This document shows positions 5,554-10,772 of a DNA stretch of 10,772 bases, piece after piece. The position numbers were made by a program, and so were the translations under genes. This DNA comes from CAYZXU01 sp964482535 (GTDB lineage: Bacteria > Desulfobacterota > Desulfobacteria > Desulfobacterales > BuS5): the NCBI GenBank assembly GCA_964482535.1, contig CAYZXU010000081.1, positions 1-10,772 of the forward strand. Direction: 5' to 3'. Under the pieces are notes generated by a model that saw only the letters and a list, made by a program, of their open reading frames with translations, did no database searches and had not been told where the DNA came from. Each line of letters starts with the position of its first letter. The stretch's first letter is position 1.

Positions 5554-6645
5554 TCAGGTAGTTAGCTTTTGAACGAGCTTTGTGATGTTTCTCAAATCTC
5601 CTCCCAAAACCAGGTTGTTTATGAGGTTTGCGAACCTCTCGTTCCTCTTCTTGAGACCTTTTATGACTTCATCGACTTTGGAAGATTCAAAAGCTTTTCG
5701 GACTATGACCCCAAGCTCCTCCTTCTTGAAAGTCTCCAAGACCTTCGTTGCGTTCTCAAGTTCTTCGTCTGTGAGATCGTTCATCACAGCGTGCACGATG
5801 AACGATTCGACGACTTTCGCTCTGATCTGAGGTCCAGTGTTTTTGAAAGCCTCGACGTTTCCAGATAGCAGATCTTCAAGACCTGCGACATGCTCCTTCA
5901 AGAACTCTTTGTACATCCTGTACATGGCCCTTCCGTGTTGCTTTCCCAAAACGCCCGTGAATATCTCGTGGCCGAATTTCTCGAGCTTGTCCTTTGACAG
6001 CACCTGGACGATCCTCAAAAGCCTTTCGTGCGCCCTTGGAGTCGGCTTTATATCCGGAAGATCGAAGTCCTCAGTGAGCTGAAAAGATTCGATGTCGGTG
6101 TCGTGTAGCTTCTTCAGCGCTTCGATGTATGTAATGGCTTTCTTTCCCATCTTCTCTTCGATGTACTCTCGCCAGCTCTTGAAATCGTTCGTGACCTTTA
6201 TCCAGACGAATCTATCTATAAAGGCTCGATCGAAGATCTCGTCGACGGAATAACCATCGGTCGATGGATTCATCGCAGCGACGAGCCACGTTCCTTCTGG
6301 AAGGACGTGGTTGTGAAGGCGCTTCTCTACAAGAAGCTGCATAACGGCTGTTCTGGTGGTCTCGTGAGCCCTGTTGATCTCGTCGAGAAAGATGATCGAC
6401 CTTCCATCCTCCGGCCACCACTCCGGAGCCAACCAAACAGTCCTGCCATCCCTTCTGTCGGGCATCCCTATGAGATCTCCCGGCTCCATCTGCGACAAAA
6501 TCAAAACGATCACCTTTCTGCCATATCTCTCTCCTATCTGCTTGATAGCCTCAGTTTTGCCGATACCCGCATGTCCAACAAGCATCGGAACTTCTCCTAT
6601 CTCCATGATGTCTGGAAGGATCTCGATCAGCTCACAAACTTTCAC
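5554..6645 (-). CDS. MoxR-family AAA+ ATPase, 363 aa
   Basis: The N-terminal AAA+ module is complete: Walker A GHAGIGKT (24-31), Walker B IIFLDEINRA (84-93), sensor 1 Asn126 in AAMNPS, and arginine-finger region FDRAFIDRF (138-146). A TPRAHERLL sensor-2-like segment follows near residue 208. The rest is a helical lid and a C-terminal helical extension of about 120 residues. MoxR proteins are chaperone-like ATPases that work with VWA-domain partners (as RavA with ViaA), and the VWA protein lies just downstream. GTG 6645 has GGAGGG upstream. Its leader holds a terminator-like hairpin and a 21-codon ORF, suggesting expression is conditional. Confidence 0.92.
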   Translation of the reverse strand: MKVCELIEILPDIMEIGEVPMLVGHAGIGKTEAIKQIGERYGRKVIVLILSQMEPGDLIGMPDRRDGRTVWLAPEWWPEDGRSIIFLDEINRAHETTRTAVMQLLVEKRLHNHVLPEGTWLVAAMNPSTDGYSVDEIFDRAFIDRFVWIKVTNDFKSWREYIEEKMGKKAITYIEALKKLHDTDIESFQLTEDFDLPDIKPTPRAHERLLRIVQVLSKDKLEKFGHEIFTGVLGKQHGRAMYRMYKEFLKEHVAGLEDLLSGNVEAFKNTGPQIRAKVVESFIVHAVMNDLTDEELENATKVLETFKKEELGVIVRKAFESSKVDEVIKGLKKRNERFANLINNLVLGGDLRNITKLVQKLTT

Positions 6646-6669
6646 GTTCTCCCTCCTCTCGCTTCGAAA

Positions 6670-6735
6670 TCAAAAACAAAAGTGGAACCCTGGGATGTAG
6701 GGTTCCACTTTGTCCCTTATTTTTGGCCTCCTCAT
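6670..6735 (-). CDS. Possible 21-codon leader peptide upstream of the MoxR gene
   Basis: ATG 6735 has GAGGAGG 8 nt upstream and runs 21 codons (starts MRRPKIRDKVEPY, ends GFHFCF) to TGA 6670. It ends 24 nt before the MoxR start. Its last half lies across the perfect hairpin at 6679-6711, so translation would affect folding. This is the arrangement of an attenuation leader, though no run of one regulatory amino acid is seen. It could also be a chance ORF over a terminator, or a fragment. Confidence 0.4.
   Translation of the reverse strand: MRRPKIRDKVEPYIPGFHFCF
6671..6711 (-). terminator. Terminator-like hairpin in the MoxR leader (possible attenuator)
   Basis: A perfect 13-bp stem (6679-6691 with 6699-6711, loop of 7) is followed on the minus strand by TTTTGTTTTTG. 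As a simple terminator it would stop transcripts arriving from the 7459-10504 operon. Because it sits about 35 nt before the MoxR start, any promoter upstream of it must also be read through. Either it is a conditional attenuator or MoxR has a promoter squeezed between hairpin and gene. Confidence 0.7.
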
Positions 6736-6768
6736 ACCTTCCACCTCCTCGCTTTAACTATGACAAAA

Positions 6769-6797
6769 TTTCTAAAAAACGCAGGATGTGTTAGAAT
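6769..6797 (+). promoter_or_regulatory. Possible promoter of the HicB-like gene, near-symmetric
   Basis: TTTCTA (6769-6774) and TAGAAT (6792-6797) are separated by 17 nt. The -10 matches the consensus at 5 of 6; the -35 is weak. The pair is nearly its own reverse complement, so it could also serve the minus strand (ATTCTA, 17 nt, TAGAAA) towards the MoxR leader. That minus-strand reading is weaker. Confidence 0.35.
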
Positions 6798-6803
6798 AGC
6801 GGA

Positions 6804-7094
6804 TTGGGAGGGGAAAGCATCTACATATCCTGCAGAGAGCTGACGGGCACAAGACATATCTTTCGCTTCAAAAAACCGATCAGAATAGCCATCCAAAAAG
6901 AGAAGGAGCTGTTGATAGGGAAAGTGGCAGAGCTTGGGATAGTCGAGTACGGGAAGACCTTGAACGAGCTTTTAAAAAGCATCGGAGAGAATCTTGAGGT
7001 CTTCTACGAAGAAGCGAGCACCGCAGAGCTTTCCGCATCCGCCAAAAGGATAACCGATTTTCTGAGCTCCTTCTGTGTTGTGGTGCCCAGATAG
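6804..7094 (+). CDS. HicB-like antitoxin-type protein (orphan), up to 96 aa
   Basis: The central segment (IRIAIQKEKELLIGKVAELGIVEYGKTLNELLKSIGE, then LEVFYEEA) fits the partial RNase H-like fold of HicB antitoxins: a short beta-strand, an 'a(k)v.elgi...GkTl.E.l..i.E.le.y' pattern, then helix. The tail lacks an obvious DNA-binding domain. No HicA toxin with its GSH motif lies next to it, so if it is an antitoxin it is an orphan. The start is unclear. TTG 6804 precedes the obvious site GGGAGGGG (6807-6814), and the codon at proper distance is ATC (6819-6821). It is transcribed away from the MoxR gene and its codon use matches the neighbours. Confidence 0.6.
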   Translation: MGGESIYISCRELTGTRHIFRFKKPIRIAIQKEKELLIGKVAELGIVEYGKTLNELLKSIGENLEVFYEEASTAELSASAKRITDFLSSFCVVVPR

Positions 7095-7113
7095 CTCCAG
7101 ACCAACGAGCCAT

Positions 7114-7150
7114 TTTTTGTACCCGTGCTTTTAAATTTCGGGTACAAAAA
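7114..7150. repeat. Perfect 12-bp inverted repeat after the HicB-like gene
   Basis: TTTTTGTACCCG (7114-7125) and its exact complement (7139-7150) are separated by a 13-nt AT-rich spacer. T-runs lie outside on the 5' side and A-runs on the 3' side, the reverse of a plus-strand terminator. It may be a protein-binding site, a remnant terminal repeat or an RNA hairpin; none is proven. Confidence 0.6.
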
Positions 7151-7462
7151 GACAGGGTGTCGAAACCTCGACACCTCAAATTAACTTCCACGATATCTTT
7201 ACTGCCCTGCACGGAGTTCCTTCAAAATCTAACATGGTATCGGGGATCTTGTATGCAATGCATCTCAATACGATTCAACGATTGGCGTCGTTTTCGCACT
7301 CTTTGTTCTCTCGTTCAAACTTTTCGAAAAACGCACAATGCAGATATCGCTTGCACAACGATAGCTGGTTTTGGACAATACGCTATTATCTTGTGGTACG
7401 AAACACAAGACGCGAAAATGAAGATACTTGAATTTTTGAAACAGCACAACATCGATGTTTAA
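7135..7462 (+). pseudogene. Possible decayed gene, frameshifted
   Basis: The 364-nt stretch between the HicB-like gene and 7459 holds the inverted repeats and then two protein-like segments in different plus frames. One frame runs from 7135 to about 7335 (INFHDIFTALHGVPSK, NMVSGILYAMHLNTIQRL). The next frame then gives HNADIACTTIAGFGQYAIILWYETQDAKMKILEFLKQHNIDV to TAA 7462. Removing one A from AAAAA near 7327 would join them. No start codon with a ribosome-binding site is seen. The stop overlaps the convergent stop of the minus-strand gene (TTAA), which gives slight positional support. No family is recognised. It may instead be non-coding. Confidence 0.35.
7146..7175 (-). terminator. Possible intrinsic terminator of the 10504-7459 operon
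   Basis: On the minus strand an 8-bp perfect stem (7168-7175 with 7156-7163, loop of 4) is followed by CTGTC and five T (7146-7150). It lies about 285 nt after the last gene of the operon (stop 7459), rather far, but is the only terminator-like hairpin I see in that direction before 6711. Confidence 0.4.
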
Positions 7463-8202
7463 TCTGCGGCTATCTTTCGGAAGAGATCCGTCTCCACGAG
7501 GGGTACTTTGAAGCTCTCCATGTACCCGTATTCGTTCGTTCGCCACACAACGCTTTCTTTGTCGCTGGCTATGACCACATCATCGCCGGAGATTCGATAT
7601 CCAACGAGAACATGGATCTCATCCTCCAACTTTTCCTGTCTTGCAGATAGAAGTTCATAGACGATGTCGGTTACATCGGCCCCGTTTTCAGCCAGACTCG
7701 GCGGGACGGTCTCGTTGTAGATCGTTCTCACCACATAGATGTTCGGTTTCTCCTTTCTGTTGAGCACGTACAGGAAGATGTCGTTCCCGAACTTTCTTTT
7801 CGCAAAATACAGAACCCGCAGACGCTCAAAATCGATCTGCATTATGATATCGAGAAGGAGAAGAGGAACCTGCACGCCAATGTCCTTGTATATCTCCTGG
7901 CCGTTCACAAGAAGCGAGCAGCAACGCGTGATGGTGGGAAGGTATTTGGGTTTGAAGGCGGCTGGATGCACGTAGTTCACCTGCGTTTCGATGATCGGGA
8001 TCGGGATGGGCGACACGATCTCAATACCTATCTTTTTGCCCACCACCGCATCACGAATACTCGAGAGAGCTTTGTTCCACAGATTTTCGTTACCGATCGC
8101 TCCATCCACGACCAAGCCGGTGAAAGAAGCGGTGGGTCTTGTGAAACGGATCTGTGGCTGGGGAGGGGCTTTGAAATACTCGATCCACCTAAACATTTCC
8201 AC
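7459..8202 (-). CDS. Unrecognised protein in the restriction-modification operon, 247 aa
   Basis: GTG 8202 has GGAGG 9 nt upstream; ATG 8196 is the alternative. It lies 40 nt after the endonuclease gene. I do not recognise the family. The N-terminal third is Pro-rich and mixed (FKAPPQPQIRF, IGIEIVSPIPIPIIETQV). A middle part (about 95-170) alternates beta-like hydrophobic runs with basic residues (LRVLYFAKRKFGNDIFLYVLNRKEKPNIYVVR). The C-terminal part is acidic (EKLEDEIHVLVGYRISGDDVVIASDKES). There is no signal peptide or transmembrane segment and no catalytic motif that I can name. Context suggests an accessory to the restriction system or a separate defence gene. Confidence 0.78.
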   Translation of the reverse strand: MEMFRWIEYFKAPPQPQIRFTRPTASFTGLVVDGAIGNENLWNKALSSIRDAVVGKKIGIEIVSPIPIPIIETQVNYVHPAAFKPKYLPTITRCCSLLVNGQEIYKDIGVQVPLLLLDIIMQIDFERLRVLYFAKRKFGNDIFLYVLNRKEKPNIYVVRTIYNETVPPSLAENGADVTDIVYELLSARQEKLEDEIHVLVGYRISGDDVVIASDKESVVWRTNEYGYMESFKVPLVETDLFRKIAAD

Positions 8203-8242
8203 AATCTTCCACCTCCAATTTTCTGTGGAAATGGAAGCGACC

Positions 8243-8941
8243 TCAAAGGCGAGCCAAAAAATGGCCGATATCAGCGATGGGTTTCACACGGGCGAGCAGT
8301 TCGTAAAAATCCCGTCTCTTCCCATATCTTCTTGTATATGCCTCTAAAAGGCGCTTGTATTTCTCTGGATCTGTCACAAAAGTACAATCCACAACATGCA
8401 GAAGAATGTATCTGTTTGTATCGGTTCGCAATTCGTCGTCTTTGTCCGTCGTCACAAAAATCAACTTAATGTCCTGATCGAACCTTTCAAGCTCCCGCTT
8501 CCAAAAAGCCGTTTCGGTTAACCTTTCTCTGAGACTGGTTTTGCACGAAACTATCGCCACCACTTCATCTTCCTTTAGAATCAAAATATCGGCATCCGGA
8601 AAGATATCGCTCCAGTTGTGTATGACTATCTGATCCCTGTGCTGTTGAAGAGCCTCGTCTCCAAACAAAGCCCTTTTGTCCGTTCCTTCGATCTCCTGTT
8701 GAATACATCTAAAAACCGCATACTCGTACACCGTACCCTTGCAGGTTTTCCACGCCTGATCACGGCTTCTCTGCTTGCTGTAAAAGAAGCTCAGTTCGTT
8801 GCGCAGAGTTCCTTCGGCTATCTCTTCAAAGTGCTCAACAGCTTTGAGATAATCACCTTCATATATCGTCAACACTGTTTGATCGTATCTTTCTTTTAAC
8901 CTTTGCAGAATATCGTTTCTACACTTGAATCCGCGACGCAT
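8243..8941 (-). CDS. Probable type II restriction endonuclease, PD-(D/E)XK fold, 232 aa
   Basis: A nuclease core is visible: Glu73 in KGTVYEYAVF, PDAD (115-118) in WSDIFPDADILIL, and SCKTSLRERLTE (132-143) with Lys134. The spacing PD-x(n)-SxK and the SCKTS-LRER-T pattern are typical of type II restriction enzymes such as the BsaWI-like group. The enzyme would cut unmodified DNA at the site protected by the adjacent methyltransferase; the recognition sequence cannot be read from the sequence. The ATG at 8941 is 4 nt after the methyltransferase stop with a GGTGA-type site, so the pair is probably translationally coupled. The C-terminal third is basic and helical. No controller (C) protein gene is present. 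Confidence 0.82.
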   Translation of the reverse strand: MRRGFKCRNDILQRLKERYDQTVLTIYEGDYLKAVEHFEEIAEGTLRNELSFFYSKQRSRDQAWKTCKGTVYEYAVFRCIQQEIEGTDKRALFGDEALQQHRDQIVIHNWSDIFPDADILILKEDEVVAIVSCKTSLRERLTETAFWKRELERFDQDIKLIFVTTDKDDELRTDTNRYILLHVVDCTFVTDPEKYKRLLEAYTRRYGKRRDFYELLARVKPIADIGHFLARL

Positions 8942-8945
8942 CGGA

Positions 8946-9734
8946 TCACCCCAACAATCTCTGTTGAAGAAGGCCGCTTTCTTTCAGAAGCCTGTTTTTC
9001 GCTATTTCGCAGTATCTTTTATCTATTTCGACCCCGATTCCCCTTCGCTTCAAAACAGCGCAAGCTATAAGCGTCGTTCCGCTTCCAAGAAAAGGGTCGA
9101 GCACAGTATCTCCAACGAAACTGAACAGTTTGATGCAGCGTTTTGGAAGTTCTACGGGAAACGGCGCGGGATGCCCCACTCTCTTTTTGCTCTCTCCAGG
9201 AAAAGTCCACACTCCGTTCGTCCAATCCATAAACTCATCTCTTGCGATATCAGACTTCCCTTTTTTCTTTTTGGCCCATTTTGTCTTGTAGAACACAACG
9301 ATGACCTCAACGGGAGCTATAACATATGGAGCGCTTGCGCTCATCCACGATCCCCACGCTGTTCTCCTTGATATGTTTCCTTCGTGCCAGATGATCGTTG
9401 AGAAATATTTCCAACCAACATCCTTCGCTATCCGCACGATATCGGCGTACACACTTTGAAAGCCAGCTTCTCGCCTTCCTTTGCTTTTATCCAAAGGGAT
9501 GTTAAGACACATTCTGCCATCTTCTTTTACAAGCTTCAAAGCTTTTTCAAGCCAGCGCTCTGTGAACTCAAGGTATTTTTCGTACGGAATCCCATCTTCG
9601 AAAGAATTGTAGTGAATATCAACGTTGTAAGGAGGAGAGGTCACGATGAGGTCTATGGAATCTTCTGGGATGAGATTCGTTTTCAAAAAATCGTCGTTGA
9701 TGATGGTGAGGTTGGCAATCTCAAAAAACTTCAC
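8946..9734 (-). CDS. DNA methyltransferase, beta class (N4-cytosine or N6-adenine), 262 aa
   Basis: Motif IV TSPPYN is at residues 32-37 and motif I with the SAM-binding DPFLGSGTT at 213-221. The order IV before I is that of the beta class. The stretch from HPAPFPVELPKRCI to LFSF.GDTVLDPF (188-215) is the standard lead-in to motif I. The conserved IIWHEG.NISRRTAWGSWMSASAPYV (114-138) is also typical. SPPY favours N4-cytosine, but TSPPYN also occurs in N6-adenine enzymes. It would protect sites cut by the downstream nuclease. GTG 9734 overlaps the preceding gene's TGA (GTGA). A target-recognition region probably lies between residues 140 and 190 (Lys-rich KKKKGK). Confidence 0.92.
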   Translation of the reverse strand: MKFFEIANLTIINDDFLKTNLIPEDSIDLIVTSPPYNVDIHYNSFEDGIPYEKYLEFTERWLEKALKLVKEDGRMCLNIPLDKSKGRREAGFQSVYADIVRIAKDVGWKYFSTIIWHEGNISRRTAWGSWMSASAPYVIAPVEVIVVFYKTKWAKKKKGKSDIARDEFMDWTNGVWTFPGESKKRVGHPAPFPVELPKRCIKLFSFVGDTVLDPFLGSGTTLIACAVLKRRGIGVEIDKRYCEIAKNRLLKESGLLQQRLLG

Positions 9735-10504
9735 CCTTCCACCTCGCTGTCTTCAATCCATCCAAGATGCTTGGCGTACATTACAAACCACGGCTCCTTG
9801 AATCTCAAACCATCCAGAACGTTGGTTATGAACTGGCTAACAAGCTGTGCGGTTATAGGGACCTCTTGCCATGTGGGATCTTCGATGCTATAGAAAACCG
9901 TATCGGGTATGGTGCCAGCCGCAACGAGAAGAGCTCCAACGTGCGGGACAAGGCCATGTTGCTCCCAGACGGGCCTCAAGCGCTCGATGATGATCGAGTG
10001 TGCGCTTTCTGGATCTCGGAAAGCAGCATCTATCAAAGCTATACAGTCCTGTATCTGTTTCTCTGTTGTTTTAAACACGTTTTCAAAACCTATCCAAAAC
10101 AGAATCTCTGCCCCGCCGTACATCGAGCTCCACAGAAGATCTCCAACCTTAAAGTGGATGTGTCCGAGCTCGTGCAGCACCGTTCGCAGAGATGGTCTTT
10201 GTTTTCTGAAAGCCACTTTCTTTTCCTGAGGGAATGCTATAGCCAGAGTCAGACTCGCATAATTTTTTGTCAGTTTTCTGCGCAGATTGTTGTAGGTTTC
10301 TTCGTCGATGTCACCCATCTCCAAAAGCTTCTCCAAACGCTCAAGTTCCATTATAACTTCCGGATTCCTGTCCGCTATGGCGTACGAAGGATCCCAGGGA
10401 ACGACGACAGTCTCCTCTGCCGTCTTTGCCATATCTGGGAATCTCTCTTTGAGTTTTTTGGCGTCCGCTGGATACTCCGCAACAAGAAGCGTCCAGATGG
10501 TCAC
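9731..10504 (-). CDS. HExxH zinc metallopeptidase with SHOCT-like region, 257 aa
   Basis: GTG 10504 is chosen because GGAGGG lies 5 nt upstream and an extended -10 (10523-10531) would start transcription near 10516. A start at 10534 would place the -10 inside the gene. Residues 53-78 (LERLEKLLEMGDIDEETYNNLRRKL) resemble a SHOCT helix pair. The catalytic site is HELGH (111-115), and Glu133 in YGGAEILF, 18 residues on, is a possible third ligand, as in gluzincin/ImmA-type enzymes. The C-terminal part ends in a short acidic tail. It is the first gene of the operon and is coupled to the methyltransferase by a GTGA overlap. Role unknown: a regulator-cleaving protease (as ImmA) or an effector are possibilities. 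No signal peptide is seen. Confidence 0.82.
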   Translation of the reverse strand: MTIWTLLVAEYPADAKKLKERFPDMAKTAEETVVVPWDPSYAIADRNPEVIMELERLEKLLEMGDIDEETYNNLRRKLTKNYASLTLAIAFPQEKKVAFRKQRPSLRTVLHELGHIHFKVGDLLWSSMYGGAEILFWIGFENVFKTTEKQIQDCIALIDAAFRDPESAHSIIIERLRPVWEQHGLVPHVGALLVAAGTIPDTVFYSIEDPTWQEVPITAQLVSQFITNVLDGLRFKEPWFVMYAKHLGWIEDSEVEG

Positions 10505-10522
10505 GTTCTTCCCTCCACTTCG

Positions 10523-10531
10523 AATATACCA
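10523..10531 (-). promoter_or_regulatory. Extended -10 promoter of the metallopeptidase/RM operon
   Basis: TGGTATATT on the minus strand is an extended -10 (TG-n-TATATT) whose expected start site (near 10516) leaves a leader of about 12 nt containing only GGAGGG. The -35 is weak. Confidence 0.5.
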
Positions 10532-10540
10532 CACACCTCC

Positions 10541-10569
10541 AACAAAAGAAAAGCCCGCCGCAAGGCAGG
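10541..10569 (-). terminator. Intrinsic terminator after the C-terminal remnant gene
   Basis: On the minus strand a 6-bp stem with one G-T pair (10564-10569 with 10554-10559, loop of 4) is followed by CTTTTCTTTTGTT. It begins directly after a stop codon (10570-10572), supporting a real gene end there. Confidence 0.65.
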
Positions 10570-10650
10570 TTAACCGTTTAATAGCGCCGCTTTGATCGTT
10601 TGTGGAAGCTTATCCGCCTCCACCCAATCATCGTCTACCTTCATAGAATC
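10570..10650 (-). pseudogene. C-terminal remnant of a minus-strand gene cut by the IS left end
   Basis: A frame reading ...DSMKVDDDWVEADKLPQTIKAALLNG ends at TAA 10570-10572, directly before a terminator. The frame is open only back to 10665, and an ATG at 10644 has no ribosome-binding site. This is the pattern of a gene end left beside an insertion. Joined in frame to codon 40 of the truncated zinc-ribbon gene at 862-981 it would give a protein of about 65 residues; see findings. Family not recognised. Confidence 0.5.
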
Positions 10651-10772
10651 TGGGTCGTCGGAGACTCATCCCCTTTAGGGGATTGGGAGGAGACGACCCA
10701 TTTAAACTTTTTTCAAACACCGAAGTCTAATATAGTGGTGATTGAAGATGAAACAAACACTTATGCTTAAAT
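10645..10772 (+). mobile_element. Left end of an IS200/IS605-type tnpB element
   Basis: A hairpin at 10668-10683 (6-bp stem, TTTA loop) shares TTTAGGGG with the right-end hairpin at 829-852. It sits inside a 9-bp perfect outer stem (10651-10659 with 10692-10700). Sequence with a tnpB-like start follows only 48 nt later, so no tnpA lies between left end and tnpB. The exact left boundary is unresolved: possible cuts after TTCAT (10640-10644) or up to 10653. Confidence 0.55.
10748..10772 (+). CDS. tnpB: Start of a tnpB-like gene (cut by window end)
   Basis: ATG 10748 opens eight codons reading MKQTLMLK, a typical IS605 TnpB N-terminus, downstream of a TAATATAG -10-like box at 10728-10735 and a left-end-like hairpin. 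Only 25 nt are present, so the call rests on context. It could be the same gene as the C-terminal TnpB part at 2-823 if the molecule is circular: about 120 residues would be missing between them, matching one TnpB of about 400. Confidence 0.5.

Noticed and set aside
7265..7546. Minus-strand 93-codon frame
   Set aside because: It overlaps the end of the 247-aa gene in another frame, lacks a ribosome-binding site and has no protein-like pattern.
10505..10534. Upstream start giving a 267-aa metallopeptidase
   Set aside because: These codons contain the extended -10 box. The GTG at 10504 has the correctly spaced GGAGGG.
9767..10573. 268-codon plus-strand open frame
   Set aside because: Antisense to the HELGH metallopeptidase and running through its promoter and the 10541-10569 terminator; no recognisable protein character.
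1..10772. CRISPR array, tRNA or rRNA genes
   Set aside because: No regularly spaced repeats, no cloverleaf and no conserved rRNA sequence were seen on either strand by eye.

Overview
The window most resembles a stretch of accessory DNA from a thermophilic bacterium, probably of the Thermotogales. This is inferred from mid-40s GC by eye, very strong GGAGG ribosome-binding sites, frequent GTG/TTG starts and proteins rich in Glu, Lys, Arg, Ile and Val. No sequence search was possible. Almost every gene lies on the minus strand, in tightly packed or overlapping runs. No rRNA, tRNA or CRISPR array was seen.

Both ends lie inside IS200/IS605-type, tnpB-only mobile DNA. The left end (2-861, +) holds the C-terminal 273 residues of a TnpB RNA-guided nuclease, its omega-RNA-like 3' region and the right end of the element. 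That right end interrupts a small zinc-ribbon gene. The right end of the window (about 10645-10772, +) holds a left-end-like hairpin and the first codons of what looks like a tnpB gene, next to the C-terminal remnant of another minus-strand ORF.

Reading the minus strand from the right, the layout has three blocks. (1) 10504-7459 is a defence-like operon: a zinc metallopeptidase, translationally coupled to a beta-class DNA methyltransferase, then a PD-(D/E)XK restriction endonuclease with an SCKTS motif, then an unrecognised protein. (2) 6735-4098 is a MoxR AAA+ ATPase, a small RpoA-CTD-like helix-hairpin-helix protein and a metallopeptidase/VWA protein. A leader with a 21-codon ORF and a perfect 13-bp terminator-like hairpin precedes it. 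(3) 3964-862 is a row of small, mostly acidic, unrecognised genes plus two paralogous zinc-ribbon proteins, one of them broken by the IS. An operator-like palindrome precedes this block and a clear terminator lies within it at 2035-2060.

On the plus strand there is only a HicB-like antitoxin ORF (about 6804-7094) and a probably decayed gene (about 7135-7462), besides the IS DNA.

Taken together this looks like a mobile defence island or plasmid-like segment. The restriction-modification operon and the MoxR/HhH/VWA-peptidase module are the functional core. The MoxR module, with its attenuator-like leader, and the metallopeptidase coupled to the methyltransferase are the best candidates for an uncharacterised system. 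The two window ends could be the two halves of one IS insertion in one gene, which would imply a circular molecule of roughly 11 kb. That idea is tentative.
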